Below, in pieces: positions 41,976-51,868 of a DNA stretch of 64,000 nt; the stretch's first letter is position 1; each line of letters opens with the position of its first letter. A program made the translations under genes and the position numbers. The DNA is from Tenacibaculum sp. MAR_2009_124 (GTDB lineage Bacteria; Bacteroidota; Bacteroidia; Flavobacteriales; Flavobacteriaceae): assembly GCF_900105455.1 (NCBI RefSeq), contig NZ_FNSF01000001.1, forward strand, positions 1,569,001 to 1,633,000, given 5' to 3'. A model generated the notes under the pieces. It saw only the letters and a list, made by a program, of their open reading frames with translations, searched no databases and was not told the DNA's origin.

Positions 41976-42003
41976 AAAAAGCAAATCTAACGATTTGCTT
42001 TTT
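41976..42003 (-). terminator. Intrinsic terminator of fabI
   Basis: AAAAAGCAAATC (41976-41987) and GATTTGCTTTTT (41992-42003) form a 12-bp stem with a TAAC loop. On the minus strand the right arm ends in a T-run. Confidence 0.75.
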
Positions 42004-42032
42004 CTAATATTCTAAAATTTTATTGAAAAATT

Positions 42033-42845
42033 CTATTCTTCAATAAATTTATCCATCACTGCATCACTTACTCCCATATTAGAGAAACCTCCATCATGGA
42101 AAAGGTTTTGTAAGGTAACTTTTTTCGTTAAATCAGAGAATAAAGATATTGTATAGTCTGCACATTCTAATGCTGTAGCATTTCCTAATGGAGACATTTT
42201 TTCAGCATATGAAATAAATCCATCAAATCCTTTAACTCCACTACCTGCAGTAGTTGGTGTAGGTGATTGAGAAACTGTGTTTACACGTACCTTCTGATCT
42301 CTTCCAAAGAAATAACCAAAACTACGTGCAATAGATTCTAAATATGCTTTATTGTCAGCCATATCATTATAATCAGGAAATACTCTTTGCGCTGCCATAT
42401 ATGTTAACGCAACAATACTCCCCCATTCATTCATTGCCTTTTTATTATATAATACGTTCATTGTTTTGTGGAAAGACAATGCTGATACGTCGAATCCTTT
42501 ATGAGTAAAATCATACTTAGAATCAGTATAATGACGACCTTTACGAACATTTACCGACATTCCGATAGAGTGTAAAACGAAATCTATTTTACCTCCTAAA
42601 ATTTCCATTGACTTCTCTACCAAGTTTGTTAAATCCTCTATAGAAGTTGCGTCAGCAGGAATTACCTGAGAACCTGTTTTTTCAGCTAAAGTGTTAATTT
42701 CCCCCATACGCATAGCTATAGGTGCATTTGTTAATACAAACTCTGCTCCCTCTTCGTGGGCTCTTTCTGCTACTTTCCATGCTATTGAGTGCTCATTTAA
42801 AGCACCAAAAATAATTCCTTTCTTTCCTTTTAATAAATTATACAT
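42033..42845 (-). CDS. fabI: Enoyl-[acyl-carrier-protein] reductase FabI
   Basis: A 270-residue SDR that reduces trans-2-enoyl-ACP in the last step of fatty-acid elongation. The N-terminus has GIIFGALNEHSIAWKVAE, the FabI form of the dinucleotide motif. The catalytic Tyr and Lys are in YNDMADNK (Y-x6-K). VRVNTVSQSPTPTTAGSGV follows, with the Ser-Pro-Thr substrate loop, and NLFHDGGFSNMGVS near the end. Full length. It has its own promoter (TATATTTG at 42881-42888) and terminator. Confidence 0.93.
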   Translation of the reverse strand: MYNLLKGKKGIIFGALNEHSIAWKVAERAHEEGAEFVLTNAPIAMRMGEINTLAEKTGSQVIPADATSIEDLTNLVEKSMEILGGKIDFVLHSIGMSVNVRKGRHYTDSKYDFTHKGFDVSALSFHKTMNVLYNKKAMNEWGSIVALTYMAAQRVFPDYNDMADNKAYLESIARSFGYFFGRDQKVRVNTVSQSPTPTTAGSGVKGFDGFISYAEKMSPLGNATALECADYTISLFSDLTKKVTLQNLFHDGGFSNMGVSDAVMDKFIEE

Positions 42846-42880
42846 AATATCGTAGTCTTTTCTTTAGTTATTTGTAAAGG

Positions 42881-42888
42881 CAAATATA
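42881..42888 (-). promoter_or_regulatory. TATATTTG promoter box of fabI
   Basis: On the minus strand TATATTTG matches TAnnTTTG and is 35 bases upstream of the fabI start codon. Confidence 0.55.
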
Positions 42889-43002
42889 AACCTTTATCTT
42901 AATTAAGTTAATTTGTTCTTTTTGATTTACCCTTAATCAACATTTAATGCTGATTCTTTGGTCTTCCTTTATAAACAGTTTATAATTGAATTATTTCACT
43001 CT

Positions 43003-44658
43003 CTATTTGGCTAGTAATTCTTTTGCATGAGTTAAGGCACTTTCTGAATAATCTTTACCGCTTAACATTTCAGCGATCTCCGCTACCCTATCATCATAAT
43101 TTAGCAACTTTAAGTTTGATGTAGTTACTCCATTATTCTCTCCTTTGTAAACCTTATAATGTTGCTGTCCTTGTGAAGCTATTTGAGGTAAGTGAGTAAT
43201 TGTTATTACTTGCATATGATTCGCCATATCATTCATAATTGCAGCAATCTTATTTGAAACCTCCCCAGAAACCCCTGTATCAATTTCATCGAATATAATT
43301 GTTGGTAGTTTTATGTTTTTTGAAAGAATATTTTTTATTGATAACATTATTCTGGATAGTTCTCCTCCTGAAGCGACCTTCTTTAACTCTCCAAAATTAC
43401 CTCCTTTATTTGCTGAAAATAAAAACGACAGCTGATCCTTTCCATAACTGTTAAAAGATTCACTCGGCTTTACCTCTATTAGAAACTCCGCATTTGGCAT
43501 TCCTAACTCCGTTAACAAATATTTCAATTGCTTCTGAAGTGGACCAATAGCTTTATTTCTTTTATTCATTATCACATTGGCTAAGTCATCAAGTTTAATT
43601 CCGACTTCCTCAATCTCTTTTTCCTTATTTTGTATTAAATCACTGGCACCCTCAACTTGAGCCACTTTTTTCCCTAAATCTTCGTGAATCTTAAGTAACT
43701 CATTGATGCTCCCAACAGTATGTTTTTTCTGAAGGCCATATATTAGCTGCAATCTATCATTAAGTTCCTCTATCTCAGACGGGTTAAAATCTACTTTTTC
43801 ATTTTCAGATTCCAACTCAGAAACAACATCATCTAATTCAATTTTAACACTCATTATTCTAGAGAAGAGAGTCTCATAATCCGACGAATAACTGCTAATT
43901 TTCTGCAACTTATTTTCCAATAAATTTAGCTGAGATTGTAACCCAATATCATCATTACTAACAATATGGAGACTTTCCGATAAATTCAGTTTTATATCTT
44001 CAATATTATTTAATTTATCTAACTTCTCTTCTAACTTTTCCTGTTCTCCAATTTGTAAATTCGCCTCTTCTAGTTCATTAAACAAGTGCAAGTTATACTC
44101 ATATTGCTCAGTAGATTTTTGCGCTTCTTCTTGAAGTTCTTTAAGTGCTTTTTTTATGCTGTTATACTTTCTCAGACCTCTTTTATAAGAAGCCATTTTT
44201 GCACTATTTTTAGCAAGAGCATCTAATATAGAATACTGGAAACCTTCATCGGATAATTCTAATGTTTGATGTTGTGAATGTATATCAATCAATTGAGCTT
44301 TAAGTGCAGATAAAACAGATAAACGCACTGGTGTATCGTTTACGAACGCTCTTGATTTTCCTGAAGGTAAAATTTCTCTTCTGATAATCGTATCATCTTC
44401 ATAATCTATATCTAGTTCTTCAAAAATATTATTGAGATCGTAGCCTTTCAATGCAAACTCCGCTTCAATAACACATTTTTTCTCTGTATTTTTTAAAGAT
44501 GATAAATCAGCTCTATTTCCCATTACAAGACCTAAAGCTCCTAATAAAATTGATTTTCCTGCTCCAGTTTCTCCGGTAATAATGGATAACCCTGTTGTAA
44601 AGTCAATGGATAACTGACTGATTAAAGCATAATTATGTATTGATAAGTGTGTAAGCAA
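43003..44658 (-). CDS. recN: DNA repair protein RecN
   Basis: A 551-residue SMC-like ATPase for double-strand-break repair. Walker A is GETGAGKS (29-36). A long coiled-coil middle follows (about 150-360 with many KELEE-type heptads). The C-terminal signature is VASGGELSRIMLSIK, then the Walker B IIFDEIDTGVSG and the switch THLPQIAS. The start is TTG at 44658, the only initiator that gives the family N-terminus. It is the last gene of the bamD cluster, 72 bases after DUF4835. Confidence 0.94.
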   Translation of the reverse strand: MLTHLSIHNYALISQLSIDFTTGLSIITGETGAGKSILLGALGLVMGNRADLSSLKNTEKKCVIEAEFALKGYDLNNIFEELDIDYEDDTIIRREILPSGKSRAFVNDTPVRLSVLSALKAQLIDIHSQHQTLELSDEGFQYSILDALAKNSAKMASYKRGLRKYNSIKKALKELQEEAQKSTEQYEYNLHLFNELEEANLQIGEQEKLEEKLDKLNNIEDIKLNLSESLHIVSNDDIGLQSQLNLLENKLQKISSYSSDYETLFSRIMSVKIELDDVVSELESENEKVDFNPSEIEELNDRLQLIYGLQKKHTVGSINELLKIHEDLGKKVAQVEGASDLIQNKEKEIEEVGIKLDDLANVIMNKRNKAIGPLQKQLKYLLTELGMPNAEFLIEVKPSESFNSYGKDQLSFLFSANKGGNFGELKKVASGGELSRIMLSIKNILSKNIKLPTIIFDEIDTGVSGEVSNKIAAIMNDMANHMQVITITHLPQIASQGQQHYKVYKGENNGVTTSNLKLLNYDDRVAEIAEMLSGKDYSESALTHAKELLAK

Positions 44659-44730
44659 ATTCTAACTCTTTGAATGCAATAAAAGTAAGAATTTTGTCTG
44701 AATTAGGAAATGTAAATTAAGCAGTAAAAC

Positions 44731-45621
44731 TTATTTTATTTTTTCCCATTTATTTTCATAGGTTGGGGAAATTGTTTGTAGTACAGTTAACATCTTTTGC
44801 TGATTGCTAGTAGGCTTTCCATCAGAAAAAACACTTACAATTTCATCCGCTTTTGCATCTAAGAAAATTCGGATCATATAATTCCCTACCGTAATATTGT
44901 GCAATTTATCAAGATTAATAACGCTTCGTTCAATCGCTTGCTTCGCCTCATCAACGTTATTCGTCATACTGTCAAAACCATTTCGGTGGTAATTATAATA
45001 TATCGACCTCAAAGCTGCGAATTTTTCGGCTAATAAACTATCTATTAGAGCAAACCTATTTTGTTCTCCAATTTGATTTTGCCAACCAGACTCGCCATTA
45101 GATTGCGCTTGTAACATAGCGTTTTCAGCTTGCTTTAAGTAATCTTGCCCTCCTTTTTCAGCAAAAGTATCAGCATCTACTCCAATAATAACATATGCGT
45201 AAAACGCAATCATTGAAACTAAATTCGAGTCGTATACATTAGGATTATAAATCAACGGGTCGAATTCATTGTATCTAAAATTAAAATTTAGATCATTAAT
45301 ATTTAATATAGGGCTGGTATAAGAAGAGTTAAAAACAGGTCGTGTAGCCTGGATCTGTAAACTTGCAGAAAAATTATTCCCATTTTGCTCATTCACAATG
45401 ATAGTAAATGCGCAATTTATGCGTTCTTGTAGTTTAAACTTTTTATTGGTCCATTGTTTCTGGTTAATAAATTCTGTTAACGCAGTTTCAAGTGTGCTGT
45501 ATACTTGTTTATTAGAACTTTGAATTTTCTCAGTATTAATAGTAACCAAAGCATTTAACTCCTGCGAATTTACCGACAGTGATATAAAACAAATGAATGT
45601 AAAAAAGAAAAACTTACGCAT
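44731..45621 (-). CDS. DUF4835 family protein (PorD-like, type IX secretion associated)
   Basis: A 296-residue exported protein with a signal peptide ending near SVNSQ (residue 19). Sequence landmarks of DUF4835 are ELNALVTINTEKIQ, INQKQWTNKKFKLQERINC, NDLNFNFRYNEFDPLIYNP and SMIAFYAYVIIGVDADTF. The family is found beside coaBC and recN throughout Flavobacteriia and has been named PorD in connection with gliding and type IX secretion; the mechanism is unclear. It overlaps the end of coaBC by eight bases. Confidence 0.85.
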   Translation of the reverse strand: MRKFFFFTFICFISLSVNSQELNALVTINTEKIQSSNKQVYSTLETALTEFINQKQWTNKKFKLQERINCAFTIIVNEQNGNNFSASLQIQATRPVFNSSYTSPILNINDLNFNFRYNEFDPLIYNPNVYDSNLVSMIAFYAYVIIGVDADTFAEKGGQDYLKQAENAMLQAQSNGESGWQNQIGEQNRFALIDSLLAEKFAALRSIYYNYHRNGFDSMTNNVDEAKQAIERSVINLDKLHNITVGNYMIRIFLDAKADEIVSVFSDGKPTSNQQKMLTVLQTISPTYENKWEKIK

Positions 45622-46822
45622 GTAATTTTGATATTATTTCGTTAATTATGTCGTTAGCAACCTCATTTTTAGGTTTAAGATCAAATTCTTTTGCATTTAA
45701 ACCTTCATCAATAATAGTAATTTTATTTGTATCAGTAGCAAATCCAGCTCCTTTATCTCTTAAAGAATTTAATACAATAAGGTCTAAATTTTTCTTAGTG
45801 ATCTTACTTTTTGCATTTTCCATCTCGTTATTGGTTTCCAACGCAAAGCCCACTAATAATTGATTCTGTTTTATCTCACCTAACGACTTTAAAATGTCTT
45901 TTGTTGGTTCCAACTCAATAGTTAACGCAGCATCCTTCTTTTTTATTTTCTTGTCTGCAATATTTTTTGGTCTATAGTCAGCAACAGCTGCCGACAAAAT
46001 AGCAATATCAGTATTTTTATAGTGTTCATGACATGCCTTATACATATCTCCAGCCGACTTCACATTTACTCTAGTTATAAAGGAATGCTTTACCTTTTGA
46101 GAGCTCGGACCGGTAATCAATATAACTTCGGCTCCAAGATTTGCTGCTGATTTCGCTATTTCAAATCCCATTTTCCCAGAAGAATGATTACCAATGAATC
46201 GCACAGGATCAATAGCTTCATAGGTTGGACCTGCTGTAATTAGAACTTTCCTACCTTTTAACGGTAGCTTAGATGCAATATCTTTTTCGATAAAAGATAC
46301 GATATCTTCCGGCTCAGCCATTCTTCCCTCTCCAACTAAACCGCTTGCCAACTCCCCAGAAGTTGCAGGAATCATAATATTTCCAAAACTCTGAAGTTTC
46401 TCTAAACTGTTTTTCGTTGAAGGATGTTTATACATGTCCAAATCCATTGCTGGTGCAAAATATATGGGACATTTAGCTGATAAATAAGTAGCTAATACCA
46501 AGTTATTACAAATACCATTAGTCATTTTTGATAAGGTATTTGCGGTTGCTGGGGCTATTATCATAATATCAGCCCATAGACCTAACTCAACATGATTATT
46601 CCATAAATCATTTTCCTCTTCATCATAAAATGTAGAATGAACTGGATTTTTAGAAAGTGTAGATAATGTAAGTGGAGTAATAAAATCTTTAGACGCAGGA
46701 GTCATGATTACTTTGACTTCTGCGTCTGATTTTATAAATAAGCGGACTAAACTCGCCGTTTTGTATGCGGCTATTCCTCCGGTAACGGCTAGTAAAACTT
46801 TCTTACCGCTTAGTACAGACAT
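45614..46822 (-). CDS. coaBC: Bifunctional phosphopantothenoylcysteine decarboxylase / phosphopantothenate-cysteine ligase CoaBC
   Basis: A 402-residue coenzyme A biosynthesis enzyme. The N-terminal flavoprotein CoaC domain (1-185) has LLAVTGGIAAYKTASLVR, NHVELGLWADIMIIAPATANTLSK and APAMDLDMYKHP, with the catalytic His in NHVE. The C-terminal CoaB domain contains VLITAGPTYEAIDPVRFIGNHSSGKMG, ILSAAVADYRP and LVGFALET. It joins cysteine to phosphopantothenate and decarboxylates the product. It lies two bases after the omega-like gene. Confidence 0.94.
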   Translation of the reverse strand: MSVLSGKKVLLAVTGGIAAYKTASLVRLFIKSDAEVKVIMTPASKDFITPLTLSTLSKNPVHSTFYDEEENDLWNNHVELGLWADIMIIAPATANTLSKMTNGICNNLVLATYLSAKCPIYFAPAMDLDMYKHPSTKNSLEKLQSFGNIMIPATSGELASGLVGEGRMAEPEDIVSFIEKDIASKLPLKGRKVLITAGPTYEAIDPVRFIGNHSSGKMGFEIAKSAANLGAEVILITGPSSQKVKHSFITRVNVKSAGDMYKACHEHYKNTDIAILSAAVADYRPKNIADKKIKKKDAALTIELEPTKDILKSLGEIKQNQLLVGFALETNNEMENAKSKITKKNLDLIVLNSLRDKGAGFATDTNKITIIDEGLNAKEFDLKPKNEVANDIINEIISKLHA

Positions 46823-46824
46823 AA

Positions 46825-47145
46825 TTATTTATTGTCCGGTTTTCTGAAGTAAACGTCACCATCTAACCACTCATCTACTGCAATTGCATGTGGCTTAGGT
46901 AAACGCTCATAGAATTTAGAAACCTCTATTTGCTCTTTGTTTTCAAAAACTTCTTCTAAACTATCATTATAAGTGGCAAACTCGTCAAGTTTATCTACCA
47001 ATTCCTTTTTTAAATCAGAATTAATTTGAGTCGCTCTCTTTGCTATAATAGAAATAGCCTCATAGATATTCTCAGTTGGTGCCTCGATAGCTTCTTTATC
47101 ATAAGTTATTGTACTTACAGGTGCTTTCGTTTCTTTATAATCCAT
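46825..47145 (-). CDS. RNA polymerase omega-like (RpoZ) protein
   Basis: A 106-residue protein at the place where Bacteroidota carry their divergent omega subunit, between bamD and coaBC. The central segment APTENIYEAISIIAKRATQINSDLKKEL resembles the omega core that clamps the beta-prime C-terminus. The C-terminal part with LPKPHAIAVDEWLDGDVYFRKP is a family extension. Three bases separate it from bamD and two from coaBC. Confidence 0.8.
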   Translation of the reverse strand: MDYKETKAPVSTITYDKEAIEAPTENIYEAISIIAKRATQINSDLKKELVDKLDEFATYNDSLEEVFENKEQIEVSKFYERLPKPHAIAVDEWLDGDVYFRKPDNK

Positions 47146-47148
47146 TAT

Positions 47149-47970
47149 TTAACTTTTAACTAATTGTTCTTGTTCCTTGTGTAATGCTGCTAACATCTTA
47201 TCCGAATCTCCCAAAAATTTTGACTCTGGGAAGTTTCTCTTCAATTTATTGTATGCCTTTACAGCTTCTTCAATTCTTACTAACTTTCTTCTCGGAGTAC
47301 TTTTAATAGCAAAATCATGAGCAGCCTTTAATCTGTAATACAAAGCTTCTTCTTTAAAACTTGTTCCTAAATATTCAGATAACAAGTTATCAAAAGCTAC
47401 AATTGCCGCTCTGTAATTTCTAGAATCGTATCTAGCTGTTCTGTAATAAGTTTTTGCTATTTCAAATGCTTTTTCTTCTAATTTTAATCGTAATTCTCCG
47501 TAATACTTATTTGCTTCAACTAACTTACCCGAATCAGGATATTTATCAATAAACCTCTGAAATGCATCTAATGCTTTATTAGTATCCGTTGGATCTAAAC
47601 TAAACGCAGGAGCTGCCTTATAATAACTTAATGCCGATAAAAACTCAGCTTCTTCGGCTTTCGAACTTTTTGGGTAATTCTTTGCAAAGCGATCAAAATA
47701 ATATCCAGCTAAACTATAGTTCTTCACATTAAAATTAGCTTGAGAAACCATAAACTGAATACGTTCCATTTGTGGTTTTGCTCTATATGAAGGTGTAATT
47801 TTCTCAAATAAGCGTAACGCCTTGCTATATTTTTGAGATTCATACATTTTCACAGCCATTTTATACTGCTCTTCTGTAGTTCCTTTATTCAACACCTTTT
47901 GGTACTCTCCACACGAAGTAAATACCAACATAAGTATAAATAATAAAGCTAAATTTTTATTTTTTCGCAT
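47149..47970 (-). CDS. bamD: Outer membrane protein assembly factor BamD
   Basis: A 273-residue lipoprotein (lipobox MLVFTSCG, Cys20) with TPR-like repeats: MYESQKYSKALRLFEKI, YSLAGYYFDRFAKNYPKSSKAEEAEFL and ALDAFQRFIDKYPDSG. It is part of the Bam complex that inserts beta-barrels into the outer membrane. The start is firmly set by the signal peptide MRKNKNLALLFILMLVF. It leads the omega-coaBC-DUF4835-recN operon. Its promoter box TAATTTTG ends four bases before the ATG. Confidence 0.92.
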   Translation of the reverse strand: MRKNKNLALLFILMLVFTSCGEYQKVLNKGTTEEQYKMAVKMYESQKYSKALRLFEKITPSYRAKPQMERIQFMVSQANFNVKNYSLAGYYFDRFAKNYPKSSKAEEAEFLSALSYYKAAPAFSLDPTDTNKALDAFQRFIDKYPDSGKLVEANKYYGELRLKLEEKAFEIAKTYYRTARYDSRNYRAAIVAFDNLLSEYLGTSFKEEALYYRLKAAHDFAIKSTPRRKLVRIEEAVKAYNKLKRNFPESKFLGDSDKMLAALHKEQEQLVKS

Positions 47971-47974
47971 CTGG

Positions 47975-47982
47975 CAAAATTA
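47975..47982 (-). promoter_or_regulatory. TAATTTTG box four bases before the bamD ATG
   Basis: On the minus strand TAATTTTG is followed by CCAG and then the ATG (47970-47968). Spacing equals that at 16733, 23915 and 60878, and suggests a leaderless message. Confidence 0.5.
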
Positions 47983-48185
47983 AGTATTATTAATGGATTA
48001 ATAAAAAGATTTTTCACTCACTTACTTAGATTCAATTTTTTAGTAATAGTATTGAATTTTTTCAATGTTTTTACTCATAAATAATAATCCATTTTATGTC
48101 AGTTCGTAAACTCTCTATTTATGAGTGCAATAAACTATATATTCTGTTACAAAAAAGGTAAAGAACTCATAAATGTATGTTAATA

Positions 48186-48698
48186 CTATTGTGGCGCATT
48201 GGTCCCAGCAGCCACAAGTTGTTTTACATCATTATCAAATAGATATAAACCACCTTTATCGTCACCAATTAAATTAATTTTATCTAAAATATTTCTTGCT
48301 AGAGCTTCCTCTTCTATTTGTTCAGCAACATACCACTGTAAAAAGTTATGGGTTGCATAATCTCTTTGTTCAAGAGTAATATGAACTAAATCGTTAATCG
48401 ATTGAGAAACCATTACTTCATGATTGAATAAGGTTTCGAACATATTCTTAAAAGAACCAAACTCAGTTGGAGGTGCTGCTAATTCAGAAATTTGTGCATG
48501 TCCGCCTCTTTCATTCACGAACTTAACTAACTTTAACATATGCATTCTTTCTTCATCTGAATGTGCAAACATAAATTGAGCCACTCCTTCAAACCCTTGA
48601 ACTTCAGCCCAACATGCCATAGCTAGATATACTTGTGAAGATTCTGCCTCTATTCTAATTTGTTTATTTAGTACTTCTTCTATTTTTTTAGACAACAT
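48186..48698 (-). CDS. Bacterial non-heme ferritin
   Basis: A 170-residue ferritin starting at ATG 48698 (MLSKKIEEVLNKQIRIEAE); an upstream ATG would add eight residues not usual in the family. The di-iron ferroxidase ligands are in RIEAESSQVYL (Glu, Glu) and HSDEERMHMLKL (Glu-Glu-x-x-His), with QWYVAEQIEEEALAR later. It stores iron as a 24-mer cage in the cytoplasm. A near-consensus CATCTTTG box lies 24 bases upstream. It is separated from dapA by a terminator. Confidence 0.93.
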   Translation of the reverse strand: MLSKKIEEVLNKQIRIEAESSQVYLAMACWAEVQGFEGVAQFMFAHSDEERMHMLKLVKFVNERGGHAQISELAAPPTEFGSFKNMFETLFNHEVMVSQSINDLVHITLEQRDYATHNFLQWYVAEQIEEEALARNILDKINLIGDDKGGLYLFDNDVKQLVAAGTNAPQ

Positions 48699-48730
48699 AG
48701 TTGATTGTTTTTTGATTTGCAAAGATGCAA

Positions 48731-48765
48731 AAAAAGACCATAATAATTAACATTATGGCCTTTCT
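48731..48765 (-). terminator. Intrinsic terminator of the DUF6913-dapA unit
   Basis: AAAGACCATAAT (48733-48744) pairs with ATTATGGCCTTT (48752-48763) with one G-T pair; a T-run follows on the minus strand. Confidence 0.7.
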
Positions 48766-48783
48766 ATTATAATCTCATTAATT

Positions 48784-49659
48784 CTATAAATGATCTATAA
48801 AATCATTTATTCTATTTTGTAAATCCGAACTTGCTGGCACTAATGGCAATCTAACACTATCTCCTGATATAGTTAGCTTTTTTAGTACCGACTTTATTCC
48901 TGCTGGGTTGTTTTCTTCAAAAATTAACCCAATCAAATCCATTAATTTATAGTGTAAGGCAAAAGCTTCTTTATTTTTTCCTTCTAAGCCTAAACGAATC
49001 ATTTCTGAGAAATCTTTCGGAAAAGCTTGACCAATCACAGAAATTACTCCAGCTCCTCCCGCTAATACTGTACCTAATGCCAAATCATCATCTCCAGAAA
49101 TAATTAAAAAATCTTCTGGCTTATTCTTTAATAATTCATAATACTGCTGTTGAATGTTTCCAGCTTCTTTAACTCCTATTACATTATCGTAATCTCTAGC
49201 AAGTCTCAATATTGTTTCTGGCAACATGTTTTTAGCTGTTCTACCTGGTACATTATACAAAATAACAGGTTTTGTACTAGCCTCAGCTACCACTTTAAAA
49301 TGCTGGTAAAAACCTTCTTGCGTTGGTTTACTATAGTAAGGAGCCACAGATAACACGGCATCAATGCCTGTTAAATCTAATGATTTAAGTTCGTCAACTA
49401 CCACTTGTGTATTATTATCTCCAACACCAAGAACTAAAGGTAAACGTCCTTCATTAACTTCAACAATTACCTTTATTATTTCAATTTTCTCTTCTTTAGT
49501 AATTGTAGCACTTTCGGCGGTTGTACCATTTATAACTAAATAGTCTGTTCCATTATCTATATTGTAAGTAACTAATTTTCTTAAAGCGCCAAAATCTACA
49601 CTCAAATCCTCGTTGAACGGTGTCACTAAAGCAACTCCCATTCCCACAAACTCTTGCAT
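48784..49659 (-). CDS. dapA: 4-hydroxy-tetrahydrodipicolinate synthase DapA
   Basis: A 291-residue TIM-barrel aldolase that condenses pyruvate and aspartate semialdehyde in lysine and diaminopimelate synthesis. [10 protein letters not shown] is the substrate motif, the catalytic Tyr is in [10 protein letters not shown], and the Schiff-base Lys is in VIGVKEAG. Full length. Its start overlaps the last base of the upstream DUF6913-like gene by one position. The partner enzyme DapF is also in this window at 60878. Confidence 0.95.
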   Translation of the reverse strand: MQEFVGMGVALVTPFNEDLSVDFGALRKLVTYNIDNGTDYLVINGTTAESATITKEEKIEIIKVIVEVNEGRLPLVLGVGDNNTQVVVDELKSLDLTGIDAVLSVAPYYSKPTQEGFYQHFKVVAEASTKPVILYNVPGRTAKNMLPETILRLARDYDNVIGVKEAGNIQQQYYELLKNKPEDFLIISGDDDLALGTVLAGGAGVISVIGQAFPKDFSEMIRLGLEGKNKEAFALHYKLMDLIGLIFEENNPAGIKSVLKKLTISGDSVRLPLVPASSDLQNRINDFIDHL

Positions 49660-50171
49660 TATATTTTATTTAAAATCGTTAAATATTTTTTTAATTCTTG
49701 ATTTAAAACTGCTTCATTAAATGTAGCATCTGACACCACTATATCAAAGAGTTTATCATCAATACCTGCAAAGCCAGCTTTTAGCTTCGCTTGCGAATGC
49801 AAAGTTATTACATTAGTATATAGATTAGACGATTTTGTATAATTTATAAGCAAATCATAATCATTTTTAACAAAGTTTTTCAAATTGTCAGATTTCAAAC
49901 TTGCATTAAAACCAATTTCTTTTTCTGTAAAGAACTTAGGCACTTCCTCATCTTTTTTCGAAAAATTTCGATAGACTAAAAAAGTTATATTTTTTTTATC
50001 AAAGTTTAACTTACTCGCTAAATTAGATGTTATTACATTCTCAAGTGAAGCATTATCTAAAATAACCGCTACTGATTTTACCTTCCCTCCTTTATTATTG
50101 GAGACTATATTCTTCTCTTTAAGTTTATTGTACTGTTTTTCAATGGACTTGTACTTAAAATTACCTATCAT
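49659..50171 (-). CDS. DUF6913-like conserved hypothetical protein
   Basis: A 170-residue soluble protein usually found beside dapA in flavobacteria. It has a basic N-terminus ([19 protein letters not shown]) and then a domain with alternating strands ([61 protein letters not shown]), an alpha/beta layout. No signal peptide or catalytic motif is seen. It overlaps dapA by one base, so translation is coupled. Function unknown. Confidence 0.65.
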   Translation of the reverse strand: MIGNFKYKSIEKQYNKLKEKNIVSNNKGGKVKSVAVILDNASLENVITSNLASKLNFDKKNITFLVYRNFSKKDEEVPKFFTEKEIGFNASLKSDNLKNFVKNDYDLLINYTKSSNLYTNVITLHSQAKLKAGFAGIDDKLFDIVVSDATFNEAVLNQELKKYLTILNKI

Positions 50172-50235
50172 TTATTTGTAATTTGTAATCTTTTTTAATA
50201 ATTAGGGTGATTATTTTTTTGAAATTTCAAAAATT

Positions 50236-51321
50236 TTATTCTACTATTTCCATCAATATGAATTGATTAAGTTGCTTTCCATATAATTGAAAATTATCAT
50301 CGGAAATTAAAAGTAATGTTTTATTCCCATTAGGTAAAACATCTCCAAAACAAATTCCTTCTATATTATCTATAACCCCTTCCATTAATTCGGCTTTTAC
50401 CCATTCAAAATCAAACAACAACTCCTTTTTTAACGGTATATAATTTGAATTCTTCAAAGATTTTACCCCCAATGTATTCGTTGTTTCATTATCTGCACTC
50501 GCCTTAAAAATTCGAATGGTATTTCCATAACTCCCATAACCACTTTGATAAATTCTTTCAACAACAAAAAACTTTCCTCTACCAAACTCTAAAATAGCCG
50601 TTACTCCATTCAAATTAATATCTCCTTTCGCTGGCTTTTCAAGATATTCCAATTCATAAGCATATTGCTTCGTGGCCTTCTTTTCTTTAGAATCAAAATA
50701 CGTAATTCTTATAGGAGACTTTTTTTTACTATAGGAAGGTTCTTCTCCATCTATCCTAAGAGGAGCTTCTAAAGACACCCAAAAACCTCTTCCATCAATA
50801 GACTTACTAGATCCCTCAAAAACCCCATTATGCCTATGTTTACCTACATCAATATCACCTAAATAATCGGGTAAAAGTACTTCTTCAACAAAACTACCTA
50901 AAGAATCCGTTACAAACACGGTAGGTCTTTTATTATTTTTTATAGAGCCCTCACTTGTTACATTCAAATTTCCTTTAGAGTCGACAAAAACCGACTCTAA
51001 ATCCAATATTTCTTTTTGATAAAACCCATTTATAGTATCATTTATCAATATTGTTTTTTTAAAAGAAACATCTATAATTTTTCCATTCTCAATAACTATT
51101 TCCCCCTTTAAAACTCTTGGTTTTTTTGAATCATCTACAACAAAATAATAGGTACTCTTGTTTTTATCAACTCCTGATAGTCCACCAATTACTGATTCTT
51201 CAAAAACAACAGAATCTTGAAAAACATACTCATCTAGAAAACGTAGTTGCATTCTCTTAGTTTTACATCCCAAAAAACTGATTCCAATTATTAGGAAACA
51301 CCAATATTTCTTACCTATCAT
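50236..51321 (-). CDS. Phytase-type esterase-like lipoprotein
   Basis: A 361-residue predicted lipoprotein (SFLGCKTK, Cys19). The mature part looks like the esterase-like activity of phytase family (PF13449 type): SVIGGLSGVDKNKSTYYFVVDDS at the start, NGVFEGSSKSIDGRGFWVSLEAPL in the middle, and NIEGICFGDVLPNGNKTLLLISDDNF at the end. A beta-propeller fold is expected. Substrate unknown; phosphate ester release at the cell surface is suggested by the family name only. Divergent from the DoxX-like gene. Confidence 0.82.
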   Translation of the reverse strand: MIGKKYWCFLIIGISFLGCKTKRMQLRFLDEYVFQDSVVFEESVIGGLSGVDKNKSTYYFVVDDSKKPRVLKGEIVIENGKIIDVSFKKTILINDTINGFYQKEILDLESVFVDSKGNLNVTSEGSIKNNKRPTVFVTDSLGSFVEEVLLPDYLGDIDVGKHRHNGVFEGSSKSIDGRGFWVSLEAPLRIDGEEPSYSKKKSPIRITYFDSKEKKATKQYAYELEYLEKPAKGDINLNGVTAILEFGRGKFFVVERIYQSGYGSYGNTIRIFKASADNETTNTLGVKSLKNSNYIPLKKELLFDFEWVKAELMEGVIDNIEGICFGDVLPNGNKTLLLISDDNFQLYGKQLNQFILMEIVE

Positions 51322-51412
51322 TATAGTACAATTAGCAATAAAAAGTGCTAAAATAGTATTTATCTATGTAAGGTTTAGAATTTTATCCGTCTAAATCCTA
51401 AAACACGAAAAC

Positions 51413-51799
51413 ATGAAAAAACATATTCCGTTCTTGTTAAAAGTAATAGCGGCCATTATCATGCTTCAAACCTTATTTTTTAAATTTTCTGGAGCACAAG
51501 AAAGTATTGATCTTTTTACAATAGTTGCTGGAGAAAATGAAGCTATAATGCGAATTGGGACTGGCATAATTGAGCTCATAGCTTCAATTTTACTATTTGT
51601 TCCAAGTAAAACATGGGTAGGCGCGATTTTGACCATAGGCTTAATGGGAGGTGCTATTATGAGTCACATAACAAAAATAGGAATTGAACATAACGGCGAT
51701 GGAGGTATTTTATTTGCTTCAGCTATAGCAACATTCGTTATTGGAGGTATTTTATTAATTTTAAATAAAAAGGATGTTCCATTTCTAAATAAAATTTAA
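51413..51799 (+). CDS. DoxX-like membrane protein
   Basis: A 128-residue inner-membrane protein with four hydrophobic segments (about 7-25, 45-62, 68-86, 98-116). Motifs of the DoxX/YphA group include FFKFSGAQESIDLF near the first helix, RIGTGIIELIASILLF, and IMSHITKIGIEHNGDGG between helices 3 and 4. Some relatives take part in thiol or quinone redox chemistry, but no role can be assigned. Monocistronic. Confidence 0.78.
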   Translation: MKKHIPFLLKVIAAIIMLQTLFFKFSGAQESIDLFTIVAGENEAIMRIGTGIIELIASILLFVPSKTWVGAILTIGLMGGAIMSHITKIGIEHNGDGGILFASAIATFVIGGILLILNKKDVPFLNKI

Positions 51800-51820
51800 A
51801 TTATTGTTTGTTTAATTACT

Positions 51821-51862
51821 AACCATTAGTTTCTTTTGTATAAAAAGAAACCAATGGTTTTT
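51821..51862. terminator. Bidirectional terminator between convergent genes
   Basis: AACCATTAGTTTCTTTT (51821-51837) pairs with AAAAGAAACCAATGGTT (51843-51859) over 17 positions with one mismatch; Ts follow on the plus strand. Confidence 0.8.
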
Positions 51863-51868
51863 TACTTT

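Noticed and set aside
47983..48185. Gap between bamD and ferritin as a small RNA locus
   Set aside because: No hairpin with T-tract or second promoter box could be identified.
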